A stretch of DNA of 64,000 nt from Corynebacterium ulcerans. GTDB taxonomy: Bacteria; Actinomycetota; Actinomycetes; Mycobacteriales; Mycobacteriaceae. A program made the position numbers and the translations under genes. The stretch's first letter is position 1, and every line of letters begins with the position of its first letter. The stretch is from assembly GCF_900187135.1 (NCBI RefSeq), contig NZ_LT906443.1, positions 2,389,762-2,453,761 on the forward strand, read 5' to 3'. The notes under the pieces were generated by a model. The model was given only the letters and a program-made list of their open reading frames with translations, ran no database searches and was not told the DNA's origin. Positions 8,765 to 16,980 of this stretch are shown here, piece after piece.

Positions 8765-10363
8765 ATGAGTGCAGCCAGCGCCCAGCGTCTCCGAGTCGAT
8801 GTTTCCTCCGGAACGATTATGGGAACAACAACCATCGGTGTGGAAGAAGGGACGGGCGTGTTGACATGGCGCGGTGTGCCTTACGGAAAAGCCGAAAGAT
8901 TCCGTGCACCTCGACCAATGGACTCGTGGACAGGGGAACGCGAATGTGTGGCTTATGGCAACGTCGCTCCGCAACCAACGTACGGTCCCTCGGATAAAAT
9001 TCGAGGCGACGAAGATTGCCTCAACCTCGATATCGTTCGTCCTGACTCTCCACAGGTGCTCCCCGTAGTTGTCTACCTGCACGGCGGATCGTTCATCGTA
9101 GGGTCCTCCCACGAACAACTTCTAAGAGGACACGTCCTCGTCCAATCCATGAACGTTGTCTATGTATCCATCAATTTTCGCTTAGGTGCTTTGGGATACC
9201 TCGATATGCGGTCGCTAGGAGACGATTGCGTTGCCAACCCCGCAATATTGGACCAGCTCCTTGCCCTGAAATGGATCCGCCACAACATCGAACGCTTTGG
9301 CGGCGACCCCAACAACATCACGCTTATGGGGGAATCCGCAGGCGGAGCAGCAGCGCTGACCCTCATGTGTGTGCCGTCGGCAGCTGGACTCTTTCACCGA
9401 GTAATCGCACAATCTCCTCCTATCGCCGCCATACATTCACGCGCCCAGTCCGTCCTATGGGCAAACGAACTTGCTTCGCGACTAGGAGGGGAAAAGACCC
9501 TCGCTAGCCTGCGACAGCGACCAGTCGCCGACATCGTGCGCGCCGGGCAATCCATGATGTGGCGAACGAGGGAGCTTTTTTATCTCAATTCTTGTTACGC
9601 GCCCACTGTCGACGGAACTACGTTGTTTGCACACCCTCTGGACGTTTTTGCTTCAGGGCAACAACATAAAGTTCCTTTGATCGTCGGAACGAATGTGGAC
9701 GAAACCTCTTTTGCTAAAGGTTTCTATCTGCGGTCGACGGCACGCGCCCGAGCAGCTGACCGCTTCCTACGCGTTTTCGATCCTCAAGGTGCCGATGCAG
9801 TCCTTGCTGCATACGATTACGGGGCACGCCGCAGTGACTTTGCTCGTTTGCTTGCCGACGGCGTCTTCTGGGCGCCCAGCCTGCGGGTAGCAGAGACACA
9901 TCAACAGGTGGCCGCTACGTGGATGTATCGTTTTGATTTCGCTCCGGCACTTTTACGCTGGTTGGGGTTGGGAGCCATGCACTCGAGCGAGCTCACATCT
10001 ATTTTCGGGGATACTAGCGCCTCAAGGATGTCAGGTCTTACTGTGTTTACCCCACGTGCAGAAATAGAGGCTCTACGGGATCACATGCAAACGATGTGGG
10101 GAAATTTCATACATCAAGGTGACCCCGGAGCTACATGGCCGCAGTACCGTCTTGCCGGAGATCATTTACCAGGGCGCGCCACTATGGTTTTTGACCGAGA
10201 AAACCGACTGATCTATGACCCGGAACAGAACTATCGGCAAGCATGGTCCGGATACGATATGACCGAGTGGGGAACTGGCCGGCCTGATCTCTTGCACGCT
10301 CTGGGTTTGGACACAGGTCCTACGCGCTTGGGCCCGTTGGAAATAGAAGGAGGAACGCTGTGA
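8765..10363 (+). CDS. Type-B carboxylesterase (alpha/beta hydrolase)
   Basis: A 532-residue carboxylesterase/para-nitrobenzyl-esterase family enzyme. Visible: EDCLNLDIV, the oxyanion HGGSF segment, nucleophile elbow GESAGG (Ser near residue 191), GTNVDETSF with the acid residue, and HSSELTSIFGD carrying the catalytic His. No signal peptide is seen, so it is probably cytosolic. ATG 8765 is preferred; ATG 8744 is in frame and overlaps the start codon of the divergent gene, and neither has a good ribosome binding site. The stop codon overlaps the GTG of the next gene by four bases, so the two products are translationally coupled. The partner looks like a FhuF-type iron-sulfur reductase, which raises the possibility of an ester-siderophore substrate. 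Confidence 0.93.
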   Translation: MSAASAQRLRVDVSSGTIMGTTTIGVEEGTGVLTWRGVPYGKAERFRAPRPMDSWTGERECVAYGNVAPQPTYGPSDKIRGDEDCLNLDIVRPDSPQVLPVVVYLHGGSFIVGSSHEQLLRGHVLVQSMNVVYVSINFRLGALGYLDMRSLGDDCVANPAILDQLLALKWIRHNIERFGGDPNNITLMGESAGGAAALTLMCVPSAAGLFHRVIAQSPPIAAIHSRAQSVLWANELASRLGGEKTLASLRQRPVADIVRAGQSMMWRTRELFYLNSCYAPTVDGTTLFAHPLDVFASGQQHKVPLIVGTNVDETSFAKGFYLRSTARARAADRFLRVFDPQGADAVLAAYDYGARRSDFARLLADGVFWAPSLRVAETHQQVAATWMYRFDFAPALLRWLGLGAMHSSELTSIFGDTSASRMSGLTVFTPRAEIEALRDHMQTMWGNFIHQGDPGATWPQYRLAGDHLPGRATMVFDRENRLIYDPEQNYRQAWSGYDMTEWGTGRPDLLHALGLDTGPTRLGPLEIEGGTL

Positions 10364-11154
10364 CGCCATCGGTGAGTAGGAAGGTGGAGGGGGCGATTGA
10401 CCGAATCTGCGCCGAACACCCTAGGCTCATTCCTTCCGTGACTCCGACAGAACACCAGATCACGTTTTCTGAATTATGCTCGCCATCCACTGTGTGTGAC
10501 GCATTAACTGCAGCTAAAGACATTTTTACGCTTACAACACCCAAGCACTGTGGGCAGCTATGGCTTTATACATTGATGGGGGACATAGTGGCCCCTTCAG
10601 TGATGATGATGGTGTCTACAGGCATGGCGGTGAACTTGGAACCAGATAGTGGCATTCTTTTTCGCCGTGATGACCCGGAGTTTGCACCGGGCTATTGGTA
10701 TGGGTGGCGCCCTCAGACATGTACGGAAAGTTATCGCGCGGCGGGTGCAGCGCTAGGAAAAGCGGTAGCTCCGCTCGTCGACACGCTGTGTCAGCGCGCC
10801 GAGCTACGTCCGGCGCCTTTGTGGGCGGTGATTGCTGACGGTCTGATACAACCAGCTATGACTGTGGGAAACGATGAACTGGAAACACGTCGTGCGGTGG
10901 CCATAGCTACGGAATTAGTAGCGGGACTCAGCGAGGGGGCAGGAGTTGTTGTCCCGGCTGTGCGAATAGAACAGATTGTGGATAGTCAGATCTGCTCGCT
11001 AGGAGAGGAAGAGCCAGAGTATCTGGTAGCCCACAGAAGTTCCTGTTGCATGATCTTTCATTCTCCCATCGCAGGGATGTGTACCTCGTGTCCACACCAC
11101 AACAAAAACGAGAGAGAAGCTGCTCTGGTCGCTGCAGCGGAATTCTTTAGCTAG
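10360..11154 (+). CDS. FhuF-like [2Fe-2S] protein, putative ferric-siderophore reductase
   Basis: A 264-residue protein with no strong overall signature except at the C-terminus, where Cys229-Cys230, Cys241 and Cys244 form CC-x10-C-x2-C (SSCCMIFHSP...MCTSCPHH). This is the cluster-binding pattern of FhuF-type siderophore-iron reductases, which release iron from hydroxamate siderophores in the cytosol. A mixed N-terminal region with many Trp/Tyr also fits that family. The GTG start at 10360 overlaps the esterase stop (GTGA). No iron-regulator (DtxR) box is seen in front of the pair. Assignment rests on the four Cys and overall size; the substrate is unknown. Confidence 0.7.
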   Translation: MTPSVSRKVEGAIDRICAEHPRLIPSVTPTEHQITFSELCSPSTVCDALTAAKDIFTLTTPKHCGQLWLYTLMGDIVAPSVMMMVSTGMAVNLEPDSGILFRRDDPEFAPGYWYGWRPQTCTESYRAAGAALGKAVAPLVDTLCQRAELRPAPLWAVIADGLIQPAMTVGNDELETRRAVAIATELVAGLSEGAGVVVPAVRIEQIVDSQICSLGEEEPEYLVAHRSSCCMIFHSPIAGMCTSCPHHNKNEREAALVAAAEFFS

Positions 11155-11187
11155 GCTTGGAGCAAGTTCAGAAAGGTGGACCAATAC

Positions 11188-11976
11188 ATGAGCTTTTTCG
11201 AGGATATTGCTGCGGCCCTAGACAAAGAGGGTTTGGAGTCTCGAGTACATGACGACGTCATGTTTGTACCAATTACCTCCGATCTGGAGATTCAGTTCGT
11301 TGAGATTGATCCGCTAATGCCAGCAGCCAACGTGTATATTGCTGCAGCGGATGTTGATGAGGACGATGAGAACTTTGAAGCGGCTCTTGTCTCTGTTGTC
11401 TTTTCCGTCAAGGACGCCGTAAAAACTGTGGCTGAGCATGTTGCTACCGATCAGATCGTTACTGTTTTGCGTGATCTGCTCGATGCAACAGATGAGCGTA
11501 TTGAGGACCTTGACTTCTTCCAAAATCCTCAAAACCCCCACATGGTTCATGCGGAAGTCGCTGCAAATTCTGAGCTTCAGGTGGTTGTTGAAGTCGTTGA
11601 CGGCGAGCCGACAGCCATGGTGACATTCGTTGCCTTCGGCGAGAGCTTTGATGAGCTCGTAGACCAAGCCATCGAAGAGCTGTGGAGCCCGAATGGCGAA
11701 GATGCTTTGTCCGAGGAAGACCACGAGCGTCTCTTTTTCGACGTTGCTGCTGAACTAACTGAAGAAGCTAGCGAAATACTCGAGTTGGGTACATTCACCG
11801 ACTTTGACAAGCTTTTCGACGTTCTTAGCCTTGCTGCCGATCAAGCCGATGATTGGGAAGAACAATTGGTACCACTCGATGACGAAGAAGCGGACAGCGT
11901 AGATGTGTATGACATTTTTACGGAAGAAGACGATGAAGAATTTGATCTCGACGACTCCGACGCTGCCGACGACTAA
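11188..11976 (+). CDS. Highly acidic protein of unknown function
   Basis: A 262-residue protein, very rich in Asp and Glu throughout. It appears to have two repeated alpha/beta segments (about 1-115 and 116-215) and ends in an almost purely acidic tail (EEDDEEFDLDDSDAADD). Repeated phrases such as FVPITSDLEIQFVEID and MVHAEVAANSELQVVVEV suggest two copies of a YbjN- or T3SS-chaperone-like fold, but that is inference. ATG 11188 has AAAGG 11 bases upstream; a GTG at 11176 is an alternative. It follows the FhuF-like gene by 33 bases on the same strand and may share its transcript. Confidence 0.8.
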   Translation: MSFFEDIAAALDKEGLESRVHDDVMFVPITSDLEIQFVEIDPLMPAANVYIAAADVDEDDENFEAALVSVVFSVKDAVKTVAEHVATDQIVTVLRDLLDATDERIEDLDFFQNPQNPHMVHAEVAANSELQVVVEVVDGEPTAMVTFVAFGESFDELVDQAIEELWSPNGEDALSEEDHERLFFDVAAELTEEASEILELGTFTDFDKLFDVLSLAADQADDWEEQLVPLDDEEADSVDVYDIFTEEDDEEFDLDDSDAADD

Positions 11977-12025
11977 TCGGGATACCGTTTCCTTTCCTAG
12001 CAAATAGTTGCAGGGGAATAGCTAT

Positions 12026-12595
12026 CTACGCTGCTTTCGACTCGCCTTGAAATATGGAGGCGGGAGAAAGCATCGGTTGAAAGTCGCCGTCAACGATCCA
12101 TAGGAAAGTGGGAGCTGCTTTTTCAGTGAGTTCATGCACACATGCAATGCATTCGGGTGGGATAATGGCTCGAATCCACCCCTCTGCAACCTCGGGCGGA
12201 ACAAGAAAACCCTGCGGGTTGGTAATACGTACCTGAACCAGATATGCAGGAGATTTTGGTGCGCCATAGCTCTGCAAAAGGTCGCGTGCTCGTGGTCCTA
12301 CGCGGTGACGCGTGACTGCTATATTAAGTTCTTTCTCTTCCAGGGGGCTGGTGGCCTTGGTTGCTCCGGCACCGATGGCCTTGATCGAAGGCGGCCTCCA
12401 GGAAGGTAATGATCGAGCTAGAGACCGCGGGTGTCGGATAGTGCTACGGATGGCGGCTAGCGTCTCGGGGTGGGAATGCCTTATATGCACTGCTCGCTGT
12501 TCGGCGGAGTAACGAGACGTTGAAATCGATGCGGGGATCATACGAAGGCGGGGGAGTTTCATGTGGGCAACATTATTAAGGTGTGGGAACATCAT
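12026..12595 (-). CDS. Conserved-looking hypothetical protein
   Basis: A 189-residue basic protein I do not recognise. The N-terminal third is rich in Arg, Ser and His; the C-terminal half reads as a compact alpha/beta domain (YLVQVRITNPQGFLVPPEV, then WIRAIIPPECIACVHELT and TFLWIVDGDFQP). Start is uncertain: ATG 12595, ATG 12592 and ATG 12562 are possible and none has a clear ribosome binding site. It converges on the acidic protein gene with 49 bases between the stops and no clear shared terminator. The long frame with regular codon use supports a real gene. Confidence 0.6.
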   Translation of the reverse strand: MMFPHLNNVAHMKLPRLRMIPASISTSRYSAEQRAVHIRHSHPETLAAIRSTIRHPRSLARSLPSWRPPSIKAIGAGATKATSPLEEKELNIAVTRHRVGPRARDLLQSYGAPKSPAYLVQVRITNPQGFLVPPEVAEGWIRAIIPPECIACVHELTEKAAPTFLWIVDGDFQPMLSPASIFQGESKAA

Positions 12596-12938
12596 AACTC
12601 GCAAGATAGCACACCTGTTCTAATTTTGAATAGGGGGTATTCGCTTTTATTTTCCTTGAGTGAAGAATATTGTTTTCTCCGCTCTCTCCTAGGCTCGGAA
12701 GCGTGGCAGCGGTAAGTAATCGAGTAATGACAAGGTCTTGCTGAACATGGAAGGGCGTGTGACAACACAAATAACGATGCTTGACAAGGTCTCAAAGCTT
12801 AAACAAATGAAAGGAAAGACATACGGATCACACGGGGAAAACCTATTCGGGGGAAAAACTAAAAAAGTGATTGACGGGTGATTGCGCCGGCGGTAACTCT
12901 GGAGATAGAACAGTCGCTTAGCGAAAGGGGGGATCCTC
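12596..12938. other. Intergenic region and gal operon promoter region
   Basis: 343 bases between a divergent hypothetical gene and galM. The sequence TGACAAGGTCT occurs twice (12728-12738 and 12782-12792), a possible regulator-binding direct repeat. A sigma-A-like pair, TTGACG at about 12871 and TAACTC about 17 bases later, lies some 40 bases before the galM start. No terminator or RNA gene is visible. Confidence 0.45.
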
Positions 12939-13826
12939 ATGTCAGGAGGTAGTTCTGACCGCTGCGAGGTCCTTACTTTTTCACAGGGTCGTTATAAAGC
13001 AGAGATAAACACCTTTGGCGGTGGGATTAAGTCTTTGTCTTTTGACAACAAGCCCCTTACTGAGACCTATTCCGATAGTGATAACCCTCCGTTGTCTTCC
13101 GGGGTTGTCTTAGCACCGTGGCCAAACAGAACAGCTGACGGAGCTTTCGTTTATGCGGGACAACGGTATCAATTAGAGCTCACTGAGCCGGCGCGTAATA
13201 ACGCTATACATGGGCTTGTTCATAATCGATTATGGACTATAGCGAAGCATTCGCAGGACGGCGCAGTGCTAAAAATTTCGCTTGGAACGGGCCAAGGCTG
13301 GCCTTGGCCCGTGGAGATAGAAGCAGAGTATCTGTTAAAAGATGATGGATTACATGCGCATTTTAGAGCGTTCGGAACTGGTCCATTTGGGTGGGGATGG
13401 CACACATATCTTTCTCCGCTAGGGGAGGAAGTAGACCGTGCAGTGCTCACCCTAGGCGTGGATCAAGAACTTCCGCTTGGAGAGCGCAATCTTCCTGTTG
13501 GAGAACGTACATCACTATCGCTTCCTTTAGGTACCGGGGTGCCCATTGCCGGTCACCTTTTGGATAACTGCTATTACGCATCCAGTGGTCCTGTTCGCGC
13601 AACCGTTGCGGTTGATGGGCGTGGCGTAGTCATGGAATGCAGCGATAATGTGCGCTGGTTTCAAGTGTTTACCCCTGATTCTGCCTGGGGGATGCCCTAT
13701 CCCGGACGAGATCGGGCAATTGCCATTGAACCAATGACGGCTCCGCCCAATGCTTTGAATACAGGTATTAATTCCATCGACGTGCATGAGCATTTTGAGT
13801 GCTCGGTGCGAATTTCAGCTTTATAA
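12939..13826 (+). CDS. galM: Aldose 1-epimerase (mutarotase)
   Basis: Interconverts alpha and beta anomers of galactose or glucose, the entry step of the Leloir pathway. 295 residues, slightly short for the family. Conserved family elements are visible: LAPWPNR, NAIHGLVHNR with the first catalytic-type His (near residue 90), GWGWHTYLSP with the second His, and AIEPMTAPPNALNTG with the catalytic-type Glu near the C-terminus. ATG 12939 follows an AAAGGGGGG ribosome binding site. It is the first gene of a same-strand cluster with a sodium/sugar symporter, a small membrane protein, galT and galK, so galactose is the likely physiological substrate. Confidence 0.9.
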   Translation: MSGGSSDRCEVLTFSQGRYKAEINTFGGGIKSLSFDNKPLTETYSDSDNPPLSSGVVLAPWPNRTADGAFVYAGQRYQLELTEPARNNAIHGLVHNRLWTIAKHSQDGAVLKISLGTGQGWPWPVEIEAEYLLKDDGLHAHFRAFGTGPFGWGWHTYLSPLGEEVDRAVLTLGVDQELPLGERNLPVGERTSLSLPLGTGVPIAGHLLDNCYYASSGPVRATVAVDGRGVVMECSDNVRWFQVFTPDSAWGMPYPGRDRAIAIEPMTAPPNALNTGINSIDVHEHFECSVRISAL

Positions 13827-13865
13827 AATTCTTCCCTCATTTACTACGAACAAAGGATACCCATT

Positions 13866-15524
13866 ATGGAATCCGCATTGAGACTAGACGCGAGTTGGGT
13901 CGACTACTCCCTCGTAGCGATGTACTTCGTTTTCGTCCTAGGCATTGGTTGGGCCGCAAAGGCTCGAGTTTCCTCTTCCATCGATTTCTTCCTTTCTGGC
14001 CGGGGGTTACCGGCATGGGTGACAGGTCTAGCTTTTGTCTCCGCCAACCTGGGAGCGGTTGAGATTATTGGTATGTCTGCCAACGGTGTCCAGTACGGAT
14101 TCCAGACCATGCACTACTTCTGGATCGGCGCTGTTCCCGCGATGGTGTTCCTAGGCATTGTGATGATGCCGTTCTACTACGGTTCAAAAGTTCGTTCTGT
14201 CCCTGAGTTTATGAGGCGTCGTTTTGGCGATGCTGCGCACCTTGTCAATGCGTTGTCGTTTGCTCTTGCTCAGCTACTGATCGCTGGCGTAAACCTCTTC
14301 TTACTAGCAAAGGTGGTTAATGCATTACTTGGCTGGCCGTTATGGGTAGCGCTTGTGCTTGCAGCTGTGATCGTACTGTCCTACATCACTTTGGGAGGCC
14401 TATCTGCGGCAATTTATAACGAGGTTCTTCAGTTCTTTGTTATTTTGGCTATGCTTCTTCCGATCACGATCATTGGGATGAATCGCGTTGGTGGTTGGCA
14501 GGGCCTTAAAGGACTGATTACTGCGGAAACACACTTCCATACATGGCCCGGTGTAGAAATCTCAGGATTCCACAATCCGATTATTTCAGTTTTAGGTATT
14601 ACGTTTGGTCTGGGTTTCGTTCTTTCCTTTGGCTATTGGACGACCAACTTCGTAGAAGTGCAACGCGCGATGGCATCAGAATCTCTTTCGGCTTCTCGCA
14701 AGACTCCGATCATCGGAGCTTTCCCCAAGATGTTTATCCCATTCCTAGTGGTCTTGCCCGGAATGGTTGCTTCTGTGACAGTTGCAGAACTAATGGGAGA
14801 CACTCCCGCGGGTAAGCCTAACGACGCCATCTTGTACCTGATGCGTGATCTCTTACCTAACGGTCTTCTTGGCGTTGCGATCGCAGGTTTGTTGGCCTCG
14901 TTTATGGCAGGCATGGCAGCAAATATTTCTGCATTTAATACTGTTATCTCGTATGACATCTGGCAGACCTATGTGATTAAAGATAGAGAAGACGACTACT
15001 ACCTCAAATTCGGTCGGCTTGCCACGGTGGCAGCAACATTGATTGCCGTGTTTACTGCGCTTCTTGCACAGAACTTTGGCAACATCATGGACTACCTACA
15101 AACCCTCTTCGGATTCTTTAACGCCCCATTGTTTGCCACTTTTATATTGGGAATGTTCTGGAAGCGTATGACTCCTCACGCTGGTTGGTCGGGATTAGTG
15201 GCAGGAACGGCATCTGCAATCATCTATTGGTATCTGGCTACATTTACCGATTCCACCGCCACACTTTTCAATCTTCCGGGTCAAGGAACCGCCTTTGTAG
15301 CAGCAGGCATCGCCTTTGTGATGGACATACTCGTATCCGTTATCGTCACATCCTTTACTCAGCCTAAACCGGACGCTGAGCTCGTGGGATTTGTAAAGTC
15401 GGTCACTCCAAAGGACCACTTCCAGGATGATTCGGAAGAAAACCAACCATGGTATCGCCGTACTGTTCCTTTGGGAATAGTCTGTTTAGTCCTTGTTGTT
15501 GCCCTCAACGTCGTCTTCGCGTAG
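13866..15524 (+). CDS. Sodium:solute symporter (SSS family), probable galactose/glucose transporter
   Basis: A 552-residue integral membrane protein with about 13-14 hydrophobic segments. Family signatures include the N-terminal FFLSGRGLPAW, the following GLAFVSANLGAVEIIGMSANG, and FMAGMAANISAFNTVISYDIW in the middle, as in the SGLT/vSGLT branch. It should import a sugar with sodium across the cytoplasmic membrane. Its place between galM and galT makes galactose the best guess. ATG 13866 has AAAGGA nine bases upstream; the gap to galM is 39 bases. Confidence 0.9.
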   Translation: MESALRLDASWVDYSLVAMYFVFVLGIGWAAKARVSSSIDFFLSGRGLPAWVTGLAFVSANLGAVEIIGMSANGVQYGFQTMHYFWIGAVPAMVFLGIVMMPFYYGSKVRSVPEFMRRRFGDAAHLVNALSFALAQLLIAGVNLFLLAKVVNALLGWPLWVALVLAAVIVLSYITLGGLSAAIYNEVLQFFVILAMLLPITIIGMNRVGGWQGLKGLITAETHFHTWPGVEISGFHNPIISVLGITFGLGFVLSFGYWTTNFVEVQRAMASESLSASRKTPIIGAFPKMFIPFLVVLPGMVASVTVAELMGDTPAGKPNDAILYLMRDLLPNGLLGVAIAGLLASFMAGMAANISAFNTVISYDIWQTYVIKDREDDYYLKFGRLATVAATLIAVFTALLAQNFGNIMDYLQTLFGFFNAPLFATFILGMFWKRMTPHAGWSGLVAGTASAIIYWYLATFTDSTATLFNLPGQGTAFVAAGIAFVMDILVSVIVTSFTQPKPDAELVGFVKSVTPKDHFQDDSEENQPWYRRTVPLGIVCLVLVVALNVVFA

Positions 15525-15556
15525 TGCTGCGAACAAAATAGCTTAAGGAGAATTCA

Positions 15557-15865
15557 ATGTCACAGAATACTTCGACTCCGCGTACGCCGAAGGCAACGAG
15601 TCAACATCTCGCCGGAGCTTTTGATATCCGTAACGTTATTGGTGCTCTTATTGGCCTTTATGGGCTTATCCTCGTCATATGTAGCTTTGCTCTCGACCCA
15701 GGTATTAACCCGGATACTGGCGTGGCAAAGAGTTCCCAAGACAACTTATGGTCAGGTCTGGCCATGCTTCTTGTCGGGGCTATTTTCTTCCTATGGGCGA
15801 AGCTGCGTCCGATTGTTATTGATGAAACAAAAATAGATGAGTCGGCTCTTCCCGGTGGTCATTAA
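15557..15865 (+). CDS. Small two-helix membrane protein of the gal cluster
   Basis: A 102-residue protein with two predicted transmembrane helices (NVIGALIGLYGLILVICSFA and LWSGLAMLLVGAIFFLWA) joined by a short polar loop carrying DPGINPDTGVAKSS; both termini are hydrophilic. I do not recognise a characterised family. AAGGAG lies seven to eight bases before ATG 15557. It sits 32 bases after the symporter gene, and its stop (TAA) shares a base with the galT start, so it is firmly embedded in the operon. A role as an accessory subunit of the symporter is a reasonable inference. Confidence 0.8.
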   Translation: MSQNTSTPRTPKATSQHLAGAFDIRNVIGALIGLYGLILVICSFALDPGINPDTGVAKSSQDNLWSGLAMLLVGAIFFLWAKLRPIVIDETKIDESALPGGH

Positions 15866-16980
15866 TGAACATCATTGAGTCCAAGCTTGCCGACGGCCGC
15901 GACATCATTTATTACGATGACCACGAGGTACGCACTGGCGAACGGGTTCTGCACGATCCCCGTGACCTCCCCGTGGCACAGCCCTTGTCTGAGATACGTC
16001 GGGATCCTTTGACCGGAAAATGGGTGGCATATGCAGCTCATCGGATGAATCGCACTTTCATGCCTCCGGCTCATGAGAATCCGCTGGCCCCCTCGCTGCC
16101 GGGAGAAAATCCCACAGAAATTCCTTCCCCTACCTATGATGTCGTTGTCTTTGAGAATAGGTTTCCTTCTTTCTCTATGAATATCGAAGTGGGGGAGGAC
16201 TGGGAGTATTCCGTTGACGGGATCGATATTTTCCCACGAAAACCAGCGCTTGCGCGTTGTGAGGTTGTTTGTTTTACAGAGGACGCGAACACATCATTCA
16301 AAGATTTACCGGTTAAACGGATCCGGACAGTCATAGATGTGTGGGCACATCGAACAGCGGCTTTATCTGCTTTGCCGACGGTTAAACAAGTTTTCCCCTT
16401 TGAAAATAGGGGAGAAGAGATAGGCGTGACGCTGCAGCATCCCCATGGGCAAATTTATTCGTATCCATTTTTGAGCCCGCGTGTTGCAGCAATAACGGAA
16501 CAAGCACGTGATTTTGCCGGTAAGAACCCCGGCAAAGAGCTTTTCGCAGAAATTCTTTCCGCTGAAAGGGCGGCCCAGACTCGGATTATCACGGAAACGG
16601 AATATTTCACGGCTTTTGTTCCTGCAGCAGCTCAATGGCCTGTGGAGGTTATGGTGTGGCCTAACCGGCATGTAGCTGATTTTACTGAGCTAACAAGTGT
16701 GGAACGTGACGATCTAGCTGTGTTGCTTAAGCGGTTGTACGAGTCTATCGACAGGTTTTTTGATGGAGTAGAAAAGACTCCATATATCGCTGGGTGGAAT
16801 CAAGCGCCGGTAGATCCCGGTCAACGCAGCTTAGTCCGCTTGCATCTACAACTATTTTCTTTGATGCGGTCCCCGCACCGCATGAAATTTTTAGCTGGCA
16901 GTGAGTCGAGTCAGGGTGTATGGATTAACGACACCACGCCAGAACGAATCGCCGAAAGATTCAGAGAGGTTTGGGATTAA
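15865..16980 (+). CDS. galT: Galactose-1-phosphate uridylyltransferase
   Basis: Transfers UMP from UDP-glucose to galactose-1-phosphate, giving UDP-galactose and glucose-1-phosphate. 371 residues, the usual length of class I GalT. The active-site HPHGQIY is clear near residue 193, and RDPLTGKWVAYA and VFENRFPS are typical N-terminal elements. The start overlaps the stop of the small membrane protein and the stop touches the galK ATG, implying coupled translation. Cytosolic Leloir-pathway enzyme. Confidence 0.97.
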   Translation: MNIIESKLADGRDIIYYDDHEVRTGERVLHDPRDLPVAQPLSEIRRDPLTGKWVAYAAHRMNRTFMPPAHENPLAPSLPGENPTEIPSPTYDVVVFENRFPSFSMNIEVGEDWEYSVDGIDIFPRKPALARCEVVCFTEDANTSFKDLPVKRIRTVIDVWAHRTAALSALPTVKQVFPFENRGEEIGVTLQHPHGQIYSYPFLSPRVAAITEQARDFAGKNPGKELFAEILSAERAAQTRIITETEYFTAFVPAAAQWPVEVMVWPNRHVADFTELTSVERDDLAVLLKRLYESIDRFFDGVEKTPYIAGWNQAPVDPGQRSLVRLHLQLFSLMRSPHRMKFLAGSESSQGVWINDTTPERIAERFREVWD

